DNA of 64,000 bases from Nitrosopumilus sp. (GCF_025699125.1 NZ_JAILWC010000001.1:318204-382203), one strand, 5' to 3'; numbered from the stretch's first letter, positions 43,037 to 52,588 are shown. Made by a program: numbers and translations. Notes: generated by a model not told the origin, from the letters alone.

Positions 43037-44517
43037 TGAATTTTAAATTTTTCTTGTTTACTGTTGCAGTCTTGTTTACATTGGTTTTTGTTACTGCTCA
43101 TCCTGTGTTTGCTGAACCCATTGACGACACACATGGCATTTCATATGGTCAAGTCGGAACAGCAGTGTCACTTAATACCCACATACAAAACCCATATGAT
43201 TTTCCCGTGTCTGCATCAATCGAGTTTGTCTTTGAGGATATTGACAGTGGAAACCACTGGGATGCCAAAAAACATACAGGCACAGCAGATGCTAATTCAA
43301 GCTTTGTAACTCATCAATCGTATTTTTTTAAAAATACTGGCAGGTTTTTAATCCACTTTGTATATGAAGTTGATGGAAAGCCAATCAAAGAACCGGAAAC
43401 TACCGAATTTATTATTTTCAAAGAATATTCTGATGTTGCACTAAATGGGTGTAGTCCAGATCATAAATTCATAATAAAGCCAAACTATGGCACCGCTGTA
43501 TGTGTATTTGATGAGACCGTTGAAAAACTAGTCAAAAGAGGATGGGTTGATAACAACATTACAGAAATGAAACATGATTCTGAAAATGATGCTCCAACAT
43601 TTCAAATATCTTTTGACATTTTAGGTGATTTTAATTTTCCAGATAATTTCTATTTTATAGATGATGAAATTAAAGTATCTGGAAATATTTGGACTCTGCA
43701 AAAAGAAAATTTTGACGAGACTCCCGTAATAATTCAGGTCAATTATGATGATGAATTAATAGAAATTGCTCAGGTTCCAGTGTCTTCAGACGGTACTTTT
43801 TCACATTCGATTAAAGCTGCAGGTCCTTTGTGGCAACAAAGTGGACTTTATTTAATCACCGTCTCATATGACTCTGTAACTACTCAGCAAAGTTTTGGGT
43901 TCTCCACTTATTATGATGATGTTTCTGTAAATTATTTTGTAAATTCAGATTCAGATGATTACGAAGAATTATGCGGATATCCAGTTACTGATGAAATGAG
44001 GTTAGATATAATAAAAAATTCATGGGTTTCTTATGGTGTCCCATATCTTACATCTCAACAAGGAAATTTTACACATGTTGAACGTTCGAAATATCTGACT
44101 GACATTCCTGATCTGCAATACTGGTTTGTGTTAAAAAGTGGTAAACAAGTTTACTTTGAAATTGGAGCATGTGATATTGATGATTCGAACATCACACTTG
44201 GAGAAATTGGTCCAAACTATGAAAAATCTCAAGATATTATTGTTGATGGAATTCATTATACGGTGTTGCCCGCTCCTGGTTCTCCTTTAATTTACAACGA
44301 CACCCTTTTGCCTGTATTGGATATTGATAACTGTAAAAGAGTTGCAGATAATTACACAAAAGAAGAAAGACCAAAACTATTCACACGTGAAACCACAACC
44401 TTTGATGCCGCATGGGCAAATCAGGTATTCCCTTTGATGGATTACTGTACTGGTATCGGAAACTATGAATTAAAAACCATTGATGGAAACATAAACTGGA
44501 GTTTCACAGAAAAATGA
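43036..44517 (+). CDS. Mosaic secreted protein: Cys-Cys-RGW, Ig-like and QVFPLMDYC modules
   Basis: 493 residues with signal peptide FFLFTVAVLFTLVFVTAHPVFA. Order of modules: beta-sandwich (about 25-130); Cys-Cys-RGW at 139-172 (CSPDHKFIIKP, CVFDETVEKLVKRGW); Ig-like domain at about 205-295 with GTFSHSIKAAGPLWQQSG; then CGYPVTDEMRLDIIK to WANQVFPLMDYC, duplicated from or to 42341. It is a clear case of domain mosaicism within the array. It overlaps the next gene by 4 bp. Confidence 0.78.
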   Translation: MNFKFFLFTVAVLFTLVFVTAHPVFAEPIDDTHGISYGQVGTAVSLNTHIQNPYDFPVSASIEFVFEDIDSGNHWDAKKHTGTADANSSFVTHQSYFFKNTGRFLIHFVYEVDGKPIKEPETTEFIIFKEYSDVALNGCSPDHKFIIKPNYGTAVCVFDETVEKLVKRGWVDNNITEMKHDSENDAPTFQISFDILGDFNFPDNFYFIDDEIKVSGNIWTLQKENFDETPVIIQVNYDDELIEIAQVPVSSDGTFSHSIKAAGPLWQQSGLYLITVSYDSVTTQQSFGFSTYYDDVSVNYFVNSDSDDYEELCGYPVTDEMRLDIIKNSWVSYGVPYLTSQQGNFTHVERSKYLTDIPDLQYWFVLKSGKQVYFEIGACDIDDSNITLGEIGPNYEKSQDIIVDGIHYTVLPAPGSPLIYNDTLLPVLDIDNCKRVADNYTKEERPKLFTRETTTFDAAWANQVFPLMDYCTGIGNYELKTIDGNINWSFTEK

Positions 44518-46211
44518 ATTCTAAACTTCTGTTAGGATTGATTGTATTTGCAAGTTTAATTTTTGTTTTTAATCCTGTTTTTGCACAGAATACACATCCA
44601 CAATTACCTACCGTCTACCAAGTTCCAAATGCTGGCTTTGATAAATATGCGTACACGTGGGGAGAGCAAGGGAAAATTTTCTTGGCTTCTTCACTTGATA
44701 ACAAAGATCCTCAACGAATCGAAGTCATAACTTCCAACAATTCAACATTTAGCTATGAAATATCCGTCTATCCAGATTCTACCCGTCAAGAAAATTTTAT
44801 CTTAACTGAGACTGGACCTGATACTGGTTTGTTTGAATGGGATTTTGTCGTATCTGATCCTGAAGCCAAGCCAACATATGATGTCAACAGTAATTACATA
44901 ATAGTGTCTGATTCTACCACCGATATCCACTTTCAATTTGATGTAGATTCAATCAATGGATATGTTGCAACTGCAAAAATCACATATCCAAATGACAATA
45001 CTCTTCCAAGTGATGAGCAAATACAAAATATGTTTGACATGTATCCAAGAATATCCTCCGTACATTCTATCCAATTTCGAAACGGCACAATGATTAGTCC
45101 CTATGACGGACAGGGAATTCTTACAGTACAATATCCATCTCAAAACAAGTCACCTACAACAGTTGATCAACTCAAAGTTACTTTTTCTGCATATGATGCA
45201 CATAGAATTTTTGAGGTTCTAGATGAGACAGGACCTGACACGGGAGTGTTTGAAGGCTCATTATCGTTTTCTAGCTACAAGTCATTCTCAAAGATATATC
45301 TGATAAAAAATGAAAACAACGTACGAAGTATAACTGCATACTATCTCGTATCTGATACTGAATCTCCTACATACTCAAATAATATTTTGTTGCATCATGG
45401 ACTAGAGTATCCAGATAACACGTCAGGTAGAATTCACAATGATTTGAGATTGTCCGTACATTCAGACAAAAAGGCGTATCTAGATGACCAGTCAATTAAG
45501 GTGACTGGATATGCAGAACCTGATGAAATTATAAATGTGTCACTTTTATCAACACGTGGATCTCATGTGTTGTTTGAACAAGTACATGCAGATAACAATG
45601 GGATGTTTGATACTGAATTTACTTTAACTGATCCTTCTTCATCTGGAAAGTATGACATTAATGCAGTTAGCATAAAAAATGACAAGCAAACCACCACTCA
45701 AATCACTATTACAAGCATTGATGATTTGAAAACTAGAAGCATTGATGTTCCTCCACTACAGCAATCACAAATGGGATTGCAACCTGATGAAATTGTTTGC
45801 AAACAAGTCTGGAAAAAATTAATCAAACCTGGGGGGGAATCTCCTGCATGTGTGACATTACCCACATATGAAAAACTGTTAGAACGAGGTTGGCATGGTC
45901 AAACCAATGTCAATAAAACTGAATCAGAGATAATGGATAGAAAATATCAAATGATTGCTGATAAAAATATGATGACTTTTGGCGAATTTCTAAGAGTGGA
46001 TGTTAAAATTGACAGTCCTGTTACTAACTCACATGAAATTAAAGTTGTAGGACCTGATGGAAAAACTCATGCAAGCATAATTTCAGAATCGGATGATGAA
46101 CATGGTTGGTCTTTTCAAGCCAGAAAGAATTGGCCAACAGGTACATATGAAATTCAATTATGGCATTCTGATGAAAAGGTACTGACTTCTACATTTATCC
46201 TGCAAAACTAA
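44514..46211 (+). CDS. Secreted protein with S-layer-type beta repeats and Cys-Cys-RGW module
   Basis: 565 residues. Signal peptide LLLGLIVFASLIFVFNPVFAQ. Two beta-sandwich repeats carry ETGPDTGLFEWDF and ETGPDTGVFEGSLSF, the hallmark of thaumarchaeal S-layer-like proteins. An Ig-like domain follows (about 315-400, DDQSIKVTGYAEPDEIINVS, SGKYDINAVS). The Cys-Cys-RGW module is at 420-465 (IVCKQVWKKLI, ACVTLPTYEKLLERGW), and a final sandwich ends in WHSDEKVLTSTFILQ. It is probably a structural or adhesive surface protein. Confidence 0.8.
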   Translation: MNSKLLLGLIVFASLIFVFNPVFAQNTHPQLPTVYQVPNAGFDKYAYTWGEQGKIFLASSLDNKDPQRIEVITSNNSTFSYEISVYPDSTRQENFILTETGPDTGLFEWDFVVSDPEAKPTYDVNSNYIIVSDSTTDIHFQFDVDSINGYVATAKITYPNDNTLPSDEQIQNMFDMYPRISSVHSIQFRNGTMISPYDGQGILTVQYPSQNKSPTTVDQLKVTFSAYDAHRIFEVLDETGPDTGVFEGSLSFSSYKSFSKIYLIKNENNVRSITAYYLVSDTESPTYSNNILLHHGLEYPDNTSGRIHNDLRLSVHSDKKAYLDDQSIKVTGYAEPDEIINVSLLSTRGSHVLFEQVHADNNGMFDTEFTLTDPSSSGKYDINAVSIKNDKQTTTQITITSIDDLKTRSIDVPPLQQSQMGLQPDEIVCKQVWKKLIKPGGESPACVTLPTYEKLLERGWHGQTNVNKTESEIMDRKYQMIADKNMMTFGEFLRVDVKIDSPVTNSHEIKVVGPDGKTHASIISESDDEHGWSFQARKNWPTGTYEIQLWHSDEKVLTSTFILQN

Positions 46212-46254
46212 CACTTGATTAGATGTTATATTGATGTAGTTTTTGGATAAAAAA

Positions 46255-46560
46255 ATGAAAACTAGATTTTTTATAATTATTGCAATTGGTTCTATTATTG
46301 GCCTTTCTACATTTTTTGTAGTAATATACCATGATCCAAATGATGAGTTACCTGTTCAAGAATTATCCTATATTCCAATTAAAGAATCCAATAGACAAAC
46401 TGGGGACGATAGTTGCCCTGTAATTCATTTTGTTGGATATGCTTGGGAGGATTGTGGATCAATTTGGACTTGGAGTATATTGGGAGTTCCACTATTGATG
46501 ATAATTGTTGCACCTATTGGAATTGCTTTAGCTGTGGTAATTTGGAGAAAAAGAAAATGA
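46255..46560 (+). CDS. Two-TM membrane protein with RKRK tail
   Basis: 101 residues from the junction ATG at 46255. TM1 is FFIIIAIGSIIGLSTFFVV and TM2 SILGVPLLMIIVAPIGIALA, closing with VVIWRKRK-stop. The extracellular loop of about 50 residues has two cysteines (SCPVIHF, EDCGSIW). The tail bases TGGAGAAAAAGAAA give both the WRKRK end and the ribosome-binding region of the following gene (4-bp overlap). Confidence 0.7.
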   Translation: MKTRFFIIIAIGSIIGLSTFFVVIYHDPNDELPVQELSYIPIKESNRQTGDDSCPVIHFVGYAWEDCGSIWTWSILGVPLLMIIVAPIGIALAVVIWRKRK

Positions 46561-47054
46561 ATACTATAATTTTGACACTAATCCCTGTATTGGCGTTTCT
46601 TGGGATTTTGGGAATTGTTATTTTATTTGGATCTTGGAGTCAGCCCCAACCCGAGCTAGGAAGCGGCGCAATTGATTTGGATCCTGATTTATCGCCAACT
46701 TATGCTTTAGATTTTATGGGCGGTTTGTTTTATCATACAATTTTATCCCTGATTGCTTTGTCTACGGTAATCTCTGCATTATTTCTAGTGCCTTATTTTA
46801 TTCTGAAAAGAAAAAATATTCCAAGCAAACCGTACCTGTCTTTAATCTTGGCAGGATCGTTGTTGTATTTTGGAATGCCTTATATTATTTTGTCTTTACA
46901 GACTATGGCAATAATATTTTCTCAACCTGAACAAATTAGAACGTGGGTTATTGATATTCGATTTGTTTTGTTACTGGTGCCAATCATGGTGTTATCTATC
47001 CCAGGAGTCTTATTGTATAAATCCTCAATCCTTAGGAAACTGATGAAAAAATGA
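46557..47054 (+). CDS. Polytopic membrane protein (four TMs)
   Basis: 165 residues starting MNTIILTLIPVLAFLG. The ATG at 46557 overlaps the upstream stop; a longer frame from 46413 is a shadow of the previous gene. Four TM segments lie at about 3-25, 60-85, 95-115 and 130-155, with a short acidic loop (PELGSGAIDLDPD) after the first. The tail is KSSILRKLMKK. No transporter motif recognised. Confidence 0.65.
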   Translation: MNTIILTLIPVLAFLGILGIVILFGSWSQPQPELGSGAIDLDPDLSPTYALDFMGGLFYHTILSLIALSTVISALFLVPYFILKRKNIPSKPYLSLILAGSLLYFGMPYIILSLQTMAIIFSQPEQIRTWVIDIRFVLLLVPIMVLSIPGVLLYKSSILRKLMKK

Positions 47055-47752
47055 AGACTATGCTTTTGATAATTATTGGTATGGTTGTTTTTACTTTTAT
47101 CTCTTCTCAAGCCCTTGCATGCTCAAAAGGTGGACCTGACTTGAATACTTTCTCTCCTTGGAGTGAAAAATTACATGGAGACTGTTCTGTTACTGTAGGG
47201 AATCTAAGTTGGTTAGGAATGATATACATCATACTTGCATTTATCGTTCCACTAATTGTTATCATAAGAAAAAAGAAACTTTCCAAAAAACTCTATCTGT
47301 TGATTCCAGTAATCATTTTTGTAGTGATGATATTTTACTCAATTTTCATTTATGGAACTCCTGACATTACACAATTTGCAGTACCTCATGGAATCTATGG
47401 CGGAATTGACTATGACACTGTAGCATGGCTTGAAACAGATAAGGATTTCAAAAGAATGCTTAATGAAAAAAACATTGTGTATTCAGATGAACATTTCAAT
47501 ACTGGTTATGATTATTCAAGTGGCACGAATTATGATAACTTGGAATATCAAATTATCATGCCTGCAAGTTATTGTGGATTTGTAATCTCTGATGATGGAG
47601 ATGAGTATTGGTATACTGCAACATTTGATAAAATTATCACTTCCTCTGAATTACATGAGGCAAATCCATATGATTGCTCTGGAGAATCTAAAGAATGTGT
47701 ATGTAATATGCAAAAAGGAATAAGAGAAAGGTTTTCAGAAAATGAACATTGA
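47051..47752 (+). CDS. Membrane protein with extracellular Cys-rich C-terminus
   Basis: 233 residues, junction start (ATGAAGACTATG). Signal/TM1 LLIIIGMVVFTFISSQALA, a short loop with CSKGG and GDCSV, TM2 (MIYIILAFIVPLIVII), a basic KKKLSKK and TM3 (LLIPVIIFVVMIFYSIFIY). A 110-residue extracellular domain follows, ending NPYDCSGESKECVCN. Its last residues SENEH-stop overlap the next ATG by 11 bp, a variant of the ENEN junction. Confidence 0.68.
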   Translation: MKTMLLIIIGMVVFTFISSQALACSKGGPDLNTFSPWSEKLHGDCSVTVGNLSWLGMIYIILAFIVPLIVIIRKKKLSKKLYLLIPVIIFVVMIFYSIFIYGTPDITQFAVPHGIYGGIDYDTVAWLETDKDFKRMLNEKNIVYSDEHFNTGYDYSSGTNYDNLEYQIIMPASYCGFVISDDGDEYWYTATFDKIITSSELHEANPYDCSGESKECVCNMQKGIRERFSENEH

Positions 47753-49154
47753 ATTTTTAATAATTATTGGATTAATCTCAACAATTGGACTGTTTGCAAT
47801 TTCTCCTGCATATGCATCTTTTACGGATTCAATATTGGTTCAGGTAGATGGTGACTTTAGGAAGGTTTACTATAATGAGAAAAATGTAGATTCTGTTTTA
47901 TTTGACTCTGATTCATCTTCAGTAATATTTGAAACTGGAAGTGATGCTATATTGGAGATTAAATCTCCCAAAGTATACAAAGTAGGACCGGGACCATTCA
48001 TTTTAAAAAATGGAGTAGAGATTGCACCTGAATACACCTCAGATGATTGTTTTTACTATGTAAATATTGAAACAAAGACACCTGAAACAATCGAACTTGT
48101 GTTTGCTTTTTGGCCTGAATATCCTGAAACAATAGAAGGATGTGAAACATTCGTTCTTTCTCCACTACAACAATTCAGGTCCGATATTCCAATTCATAAC
48201 ATACAATGCAAAGAGGGTTTGATGTTAATTGAAAAACATGATGAAAATCCCGCTTGTGTGAAACCTGAATCTAAACAGAAATTACTTGAACGTCATTGGA
48301 CAGTATCTCCATCATACAAAGTTGTGGGGCTTGACAAGGCATATGTTGACGAGCCAATCAAAATTGCAGTTGAAAAATTGGGATGGAATAAATGCAATAG
48401 TTATGATGCAAAAATATACACTGTTTCACATGACAACGTGTGGGGTTACTCGTCATCTGGCTCTTGCATAACGCTAGATCCTCCTAAACTAAGCAAATCA
48501 ACAATTGATGTGCCAAGAAACAAAAAATACCCGATAATTGAAACGACTGGGAATTACATCTTTGAGATTAAATTTGGACATGCCGTCATCACAGAAGAAT
48601 TTTATGTTAAAAACTTGATTTCAAAACCAACACAAAACACAATATCTGTATTTTGTGGACCCTCCATAGAACAGATACGGGCAGAATCCTCTATTGACAT
48701 TCTAACTCCAAAAAACCTTCCTGTTGGGTATTCGCTAAAAAGCACCGACGACATTCATCCGGGCATTGTTCTGTTAAACTATGCTAGAGGAAACACGTGT
48801 GGTCCAGATGCGCATACATTAGAGGATGGAAAGATAGAGATTGTGATTGCCTTTTCTCCTGATGCTCCTCTAGAGTCAGATGGAGAAACATTTTTGGAGC
48901 AATACAAGACACAATACAGGGAAAATAATATTGGTTTTCAAACATCCGTTGTGGATTCCAGACTTTACATAATCGGTGTTAATGGCATGATGCAGCAGTT
49001 AGTGGATGATGACATGATTCATGATGAAAAATGGATAGAGCCCACACGAGTTCATGTTTTTGATGAAAAAAATTCTGCTGGATATAAAATCACAGCACAT
49101 TTGCCTCTTTATGAGGTGATGAGTATTGCAAAGTCACTTTCGGAAATTGAATAA
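47742..49154 (+). CDS. Secreted multi-domain protein with Cys-Cys-RGW module
   Basis: 470 residues. Signal peptide FLIIIGLISTIGLFAISPAYA. The N-terminal module has ILEIKSPKVYKVG and ILKNGVEIAPE, paralogous to the start of 23455. The Cys-Cys module is at 143-190 (IQCKEGLMLIEKHDE, ACVKPESKQKLLERHW), followed by an Ig-like domain. The C-terminal 160 residues start LPVGYSLKSTDD and resemble DUF4367-type periplasmic domains (TRVHVFDEKNSAGYKITAHL). It is probably cell-surface; specific ligand unknown. Confidence 0.75.
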   Translation: MNIEFLIIIGLISTIGLFAISPAYASFTDSILVQVDGDFRKVYYNEKNVDSVLFDSDSSSVIFETGSDAILEIKSPKVYKVGPGPFILKNGVEIAPEYTSDDCFYYVNIETKTPETIELVFAFWPEYPETIEGCETFVLSPLQQFRSDIPIHNIQCKEGLMLIEKHDENPACVKPESKQKLLERHWTVSPSYKVVGLDKAYVDEPIKIAVEKLGWNKCNSYDAKIYTVSHDNVWGYSSSGSCITLDPPKLSKSTIDVPRNKKYPIIETTGNYIFEIKFGHAVITEEFYVKNLISKPTQNTISVFCGPSIEQIRAESSIDILTPKNLPVGYSLKSTDDIHPGIVLLNYARGNTCGPDAHTLEDGKIEIVIAFSPDAPLESDGETFLEQYKTQYRENNIGFQTSVVDSRLYIIGVNGMMQQLVDDDMIHDEKWIEPTRVHVFDEKNSAGYKITAHLPLYEVMSIAKSLSEIE

Positions 49155-49156
49155 AT

Positions 49157-49762
49157 ATGAAAACTAGGCTTTTGATAATTTTTGCACTTGGGTTAACCGG
49201 ACTATCACTCCCTTTTGTTTTTGCATGTGAGTGTGTAGGGTCCACTCTTGAGCAAAGAATTGAAAATTCTGATGTGATCTTTTCTGGAAAACTCTATCCA
49301 AATGTATGGGATTTTTCAGAATTAAAGATTGCTGGAAATTTTAATGTGATCCAAGTCTGGAAAGGTGCAGATTCTTTCCCACAGATTGCAACAGGGGATG
49401 TTACCGTAGTTACAGGAGTGGATAGCGGAATATGTGGTGTCACATTTATTCCCAACAACAAGTATCTGATTTTTGCAAAAATTGACGGGGATGTTTTGAC
49501 AACAAGTAGCTGTTCAGGATCATGGTTTTTGGATGGACGTGCAGATGATGTAAAAGCATTGGATGCCATGGGGGCGACACATCACTTTATTGATGCAAGA
49601 GATGTGAAAGGTTCTTCATCAGACGACTGCAGAGGTCCTGGATTATTTACTGTAGAGCAATGTGAATTTGAAAAACTAATACGCACCGTATTTTTGCCAA
49701 TTGGAATTGCCTTACCTATAGTTGGACTGTCTGTGTTTTTTATCTGGAGAAATAGAAAATGA
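49157..49762 (+). CDS. NTR/TIMP-like surface protein with C-terminal TM
   Basis: 201 residues. The junction leader is a signal peptide ending FVFACECVGS, so processing would leave Cys near the mature N-terminus as in TIMPs. CECVGSTLEQRIENSDVIFSG matches the netrin/TIMP-like family (OB-fold), and VIQVWKGAD and SGICGVTF are consistent with it. A C-terminal TM (IGIALPIVGLSVFFIW) with RNRK tail anchors it. Family members can inhibit metalloproteases; inhibition here is unproven. A second likely member is at 63284. Confidence 0.78.
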   Translation: MKTRLLIIFALGLTGLSLPFVFACECVGSTLEQRIENSDVIFSGKLYPNVWDFSELKIAGNFNVIQVWKGADSFPQIATGDVTVVTGVDSGICGVTFIPNNKYLIFAKIDGDVLTTSSCSGSWFLDGRADDVKALDAMGATHHFIDARDVKGSSSDDCRGPGLFTVEQCEFEKLIRTVFLPIGIALPIVGLSVFFIWRNRK

Positions 49763-50109
49763 AAACTAGACTCATGATCATTGGAATAGTTTCAATTGCA
49801 GGGTTTTTGACCATTCCATTTTATGCCACTAATGTTTACTGCGATGTTTTTGATTCTGAAAACGGTACTTGTATGCGTATTTCAGGGATTGGACCTATGG
49901 ATTATTCTAGTTTGCCATACTTTGTAATTGATTCTAAAAACACAGGTAATTCAAACGAATGCTGGGTTCTAGAAGATGACGGGAGCCTGACACCTTGCAA
50001 AATGGATGGCAGGCCTTCTGTGATGATGTTTTTTGTAGTCTTTTGGCCTTACATTATTTCTGGAATTGCGATCATGATAGTTTTTACTGTTTGGAGAATT
50101 AGAAAATGA
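49759..50109 (+). CDS. Two-TM protein with short Cys-containing loop
   Basis: 116 residues, junction start overlapping the previous gene by 4 bp. TM1 is LMIIGIVSIAGFLTIPFY. An extracellular loop of about 60 residues has four cysteines (VYCDVFD, GTCMRIS, NECWVLE, TPCKMDG). TM2 is MMFFVVFWPYIISGIAIMIV, and the tail is FTVWRIRK-stop. The tail codons give the GGAG of the next gene, which is a universal stress protein. Confidence 0.65.
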   Translation: MKTRLMIIGIVSIAGFLTIPFYATNVYCDVFDSENGTCMRISGIGPMDYSSLPYFVIDSKNTGNSNECWVLEDDGSLTPCKMDGRPSVMMFFVVFWPYIISGIAIMIVFTVWRIRK

Positions 50110-50540
50110 AACATGTTATGATTCCATTTCGTCCAGATGGCGTATTTTATCGAGCATTTGAGAGTGCATTAAATGTGGCAAAGCAAAACAATGCATTACT
50201 TTCGCTAGTCAAGGTTATCCATTATCCTGCTGGGATAGGTCTGGATACGTTCTTGGTGATGGATATGGTTTCACGTGAATATGATCTGTCCAAGTTTGAC
50301 AAAATAGTGACAAATCTACAAAAAAATGCAATTACTGCCAAAGTCAAATTAGACGTACATGTTCTTGACATGCATTTGTCTCCTGCCAAAGCCTTTGTAG
50401 AGTTTGCATCAAAAAATAATGTTGATTTGATGGTTGTAGGAAGCCCTGCTAGGAAAGGCTGGAAAAAACATCTCGGCTCTGATATGTCTGATGAGATAAT
50501 GGCTTTGAATCCTTTATGCAATGTGATCTTGGTGGAATAA
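50106..50540 (+). CDS. Universal stress protein (UspA family)
   Basis: 144 residues, cytosolic. The N-terminal strand MKHVMIPFRPDG, the helix AFESALNVAKQNNALLSLVKV and the C-terminal VDLMVVGSPARKGWKKHLGS followed by CNVILVE fit the UspA alpha/beta fold. The G-x2-G-x9-G-[ST] ATP motif is only partly kept (VGSPARKGW), so ATP binding is doubtful. It overlaps the previous RIRK-stop by 4 bp and is followed 3 bp later by another junction. It is an isolated cytosolic stress protein within a surface-protein operon. Confidence 0.85.
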   Translation: MKHVMIPFRPDGVFYRAFESALNVAKQNNALLSLVKVIHYPAGIGLDTFLVMDMVSREYDLSKFDKIVTNLQKNAITAKVKLDVHVLDMHLSPAKAFVEFASKNNVDLMVVGSPARKGWKKHLGSDMSDEIMALNPLCNVILVE

Positions 50541-50543
50541 AAA

Positions 50544-50936
50544 ATGAAAACTAGATTCAAAATTCCATCATGCAAGACAAACATTTTGTTTATACTTAAT
50601 GCAGTACTAGTTGGCATTCTAAGCATTGGTGCGTCTTATTTTACACTGGTTCCACTAGTCATGTTTGATAGAAATATTTCTGATATAGTAAGAATGTCCA
50701 CACAAAATTATGCAATGATTGGCTTGTGGATAATTTATTTTGCAAACATTATCTGCTTGCCAATAAATCTAAAAAAGACACACACAAATTGGAAACTCGG
50801 ATACATCCTATTTCTAATTGGTATAATGATTTTTGTAATTTACATCACAGGCGTATTTGATTGTTGGGAAGCAATGGTATCTAAATTCTTTGGGATGGAT
50901 TACAATGACAGGATTAGATGTTTGAATGAAAACTAG
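50544..50936 (+). CDS. Four-TM membrane protein of unknown function
   Basis: 130 residues with junction start (MKTRFKIPSCK). Hydrophobic segments are at about 12-38, 52-72, 80-95 and 95-113 (LGYILFLIGIMIFVIYITGV). Short loops carry a few cysteines (IICLPIN, DCWEAMV). It ends RCLNEN-stop, overlapping the next ATG by 11 bp. No recognised family. Confidence 0.65.
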   Translation: MKTRFKIPSCKTNILFILNAVLVGILSIGASYFTLVPLVMFDRNISDIVRMSTQNYAMIGLWIIYFANIICLPINLKKTHTNWKLGYILFLIGIMIFVIYITGVFDCWEAMVSKFFGMDYNDRIRCLNEN

Positions 50937-51186
50937 ACTTTTGGTAATTGTCGGACTTGTTTTGGTTATTGGAGCAATGCTTGCAGTTCTGATAAACCAC
51001 CACATTTCAATCCGTGAATACGAGTCAAACAACACTCCAAATCAGCTACGAGGAGTTTTTGCCAACTGTGCATGTCAGGAAAAACAAAACCCTGATACAA
51101 ACATGCTGTGCACTCAACCCTTCATTGACTGGGAGAACTCTACGCATTATATTGACAACAATATCTGTGAGTGGAGAAAAAAATGA
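50926..51186 (+). CDS. Short surface protein with single THYID-C-W module
   Basis: 86 residues. TM anchor LLVIVGLVLVIGAMLAVLI, then only one THYID module: FANCACQEKQNPDTNMLC ... WENSTHYIDNNICEW, ending RKK-stop, which doubles as the next junction (4-bp overlap). It shows the module on its own: about 45 residues, four cysteines, an N-x-T sequon and a closing tryptophan. Confidence 0.7.
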   Translation: MKTRLLVIVGLVLVIGAMLAVLINHHISIREYESNNTPNQLRGVFANCACQEKQNPDTNMLCTQPFIDWENSTHYIDNNICEWRKK

Positions 51187-52118
51187 AAACAGAGCACGGC
51201 GTAATCATAGCAGTAGGCATTCTTGTTTTGATATCATTGGGATTTATCGCATCAAATCCTGATTCCACACCATATGAGACTGCATTGACTCAAATCAATG
51301 AAAAGGGAATTGAGGCTGAAAAGGCAGAAGATGATGCCAAACTCAATGAGCATGCAATGCAGATACAAGAAAAGATAACAAAGATTGCAAGTGACTCACT
51401 TGGATTGCACATATTCATGGGTGATGCTTACCGGTCTTATTTCCCATTAGCAAAAGGCTCTGATGTGGAAATTCAAGAGGGAAGAGACTCGTTTCAAATT
51501 TGCAATGTTGCAGAAAACATTCCAGCACACCTTCAAGAAATAAGCAAGACAGAAAAATTCAAACTCTTTGCAGCAAAATATTCTAGTTATCCAATAGAGC
51601 TGAATCTACAGGATGAGCGATGGAGTGAATCCTTGTTCCATTACGGATTGATTGCAAACTCCCCTGATGGAAAAACCGCATTGACAATGTTTCATGTGAA
51701 TTCTTGCACAAATCAGGTTACAGATTCCGAACGATATTTCCTGTCATGCCATGATGATGCAACGCACAAGATCTTTGGCACGATAAACAAAGATGATGTT
51801 CTTGCAAGTCTGAATCATCCAGACTTTTGCACCATACCGCTTGACTCGTGGCGCCAATCAGTGTATGACTATAATCAGAAAATTCATGAACAACAAACAA
51901 AATATTTTCAAACAATTGAAGTCATTGAACAAAATCACGAGTCTTTATCCGCATGGGATTTGGAGCATCGTCGATTTGGACTATTACGAGACATCTCAAG
52001 CATGTATGTGATGGGAATAGACAATGAAGAAGACATTGAAGACAAGATAAAACAATACAATGCCCTGTTTGGTTCCTTGCCTGAAGAATTTTTACAGATA
52101 CTGGAGGCAAGAAAATGA
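51183..52118 (+). CDS. Membrane-anchored mixed alpha/beta surface protein
   Basis: 311 residues from ATG 51183 (junction variant ATGAAAACAGAGC). TM anchor IIAVGILVLISLGFIAS. A helical part follows (about 35-75, EKGIEAEKAEDDAKLNEHAMQ in outline). Then FKLFAAKYSSYPIELNLQD and MFHVNSCTNQVTDSERY form a module also seen in 28114 and 56543. The C-terminal 80 residues are helical. The end (ILEARK-stop) again overlaps the next start by 4 bp. Function unknown. Confidence 0.68.
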   Translation: MKTEHGVIIAVGILVLISLGFIASNPDSTPYETALTQINEKGIEAEKAEDDAKLNEHAMQIQEKITKIASDSLGLHIFMGDAYRSYFPLAKGSDVEIQEGRDSFQICNVAENIPAHLQEISKTEKFKLFAAKYSSYPIELNLQDERWSESLFHYGLIANSPDGKTALTMFHVNSCTNQVTDSERYFLSCHDDATHKIFGTINKDDVLASLNHPDFCTIPLDSWRQSVYDYNQKIHEQQTKYFQTIEVIEQNHESLSAWDLEHRRFGLLRDISSMYVMGIDNEEDIEDKIKQYNALFGSLPEEFLQILEARK

Positions 52119-52588
52119 AGTCTAGACTTTTGATAATTATTGGTATGATCACGCTCCCAATGATTTTGCCACAAGGATTTTCACAATGCATCTACAATGA
52201 TGACTGGCCTGATGCTCCGTGTTTTGATACGGGTCCTGTAAGTCATTTGGAATTCAATAAAGCATGGGCTCCGTACTATGATCACAAGGGTTCAGAATGG
52301 ATGGAAAACAAAAGAATCGAACTCAATCAAGTCTTAGAGCAAGGAACTATAGAAGAATGGGTTGAGAAATTAGAAAATCATAATGTTTACCAATATTATT
52401 TATCCAGAAATGAAATTCAAAGCAGTCTTCCATATGATAGTTTTTTTGTAAAATACGATCCGAACTTTGAACCTCCTACACCAGTTGGATTCTTTACTGA
52501 TGAACAACCCTCAGAATGGCTTTGGTTTGTAATTGGTGGTTTGTTTATGCTAGGTATACTTTTGTTAATTTGGAGAATGAGAAAATGA
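52115..52588 (+). CDS. Exported protein with C-terminal TM and RMRK tail
   Basis: 157 residues. The junction start ATGAAGTCTAG leads into signal peptide LLIIIGMITLPMILPQGFS, then CIYNDDWPDAPCFD (likely disulfide), a helical region with RIELNQVLEQGTIEEWVEKL and a C-terminal TM (WFVIGGLFMLGILLLIW), ending RMRK-stop. It has type-I topology, with the bulk outside the cell. It overlaps the next gene by 4 bp. Confidence 0.68.
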   Translation: MKSRLLIIIGMITLPMILPQGFSQCIYNDDWPDAPCFDTGPVSHLEFNKAWAPYYDHKGSEWMENKRIELNQVLEQGTIEEWVEKLENHNVYQYYLSRNEIQSSLPYDSFFVKYDPNFEPPTPVGFFTDEQPSEWLWFVIGGLFMLGILLLIWRMRK

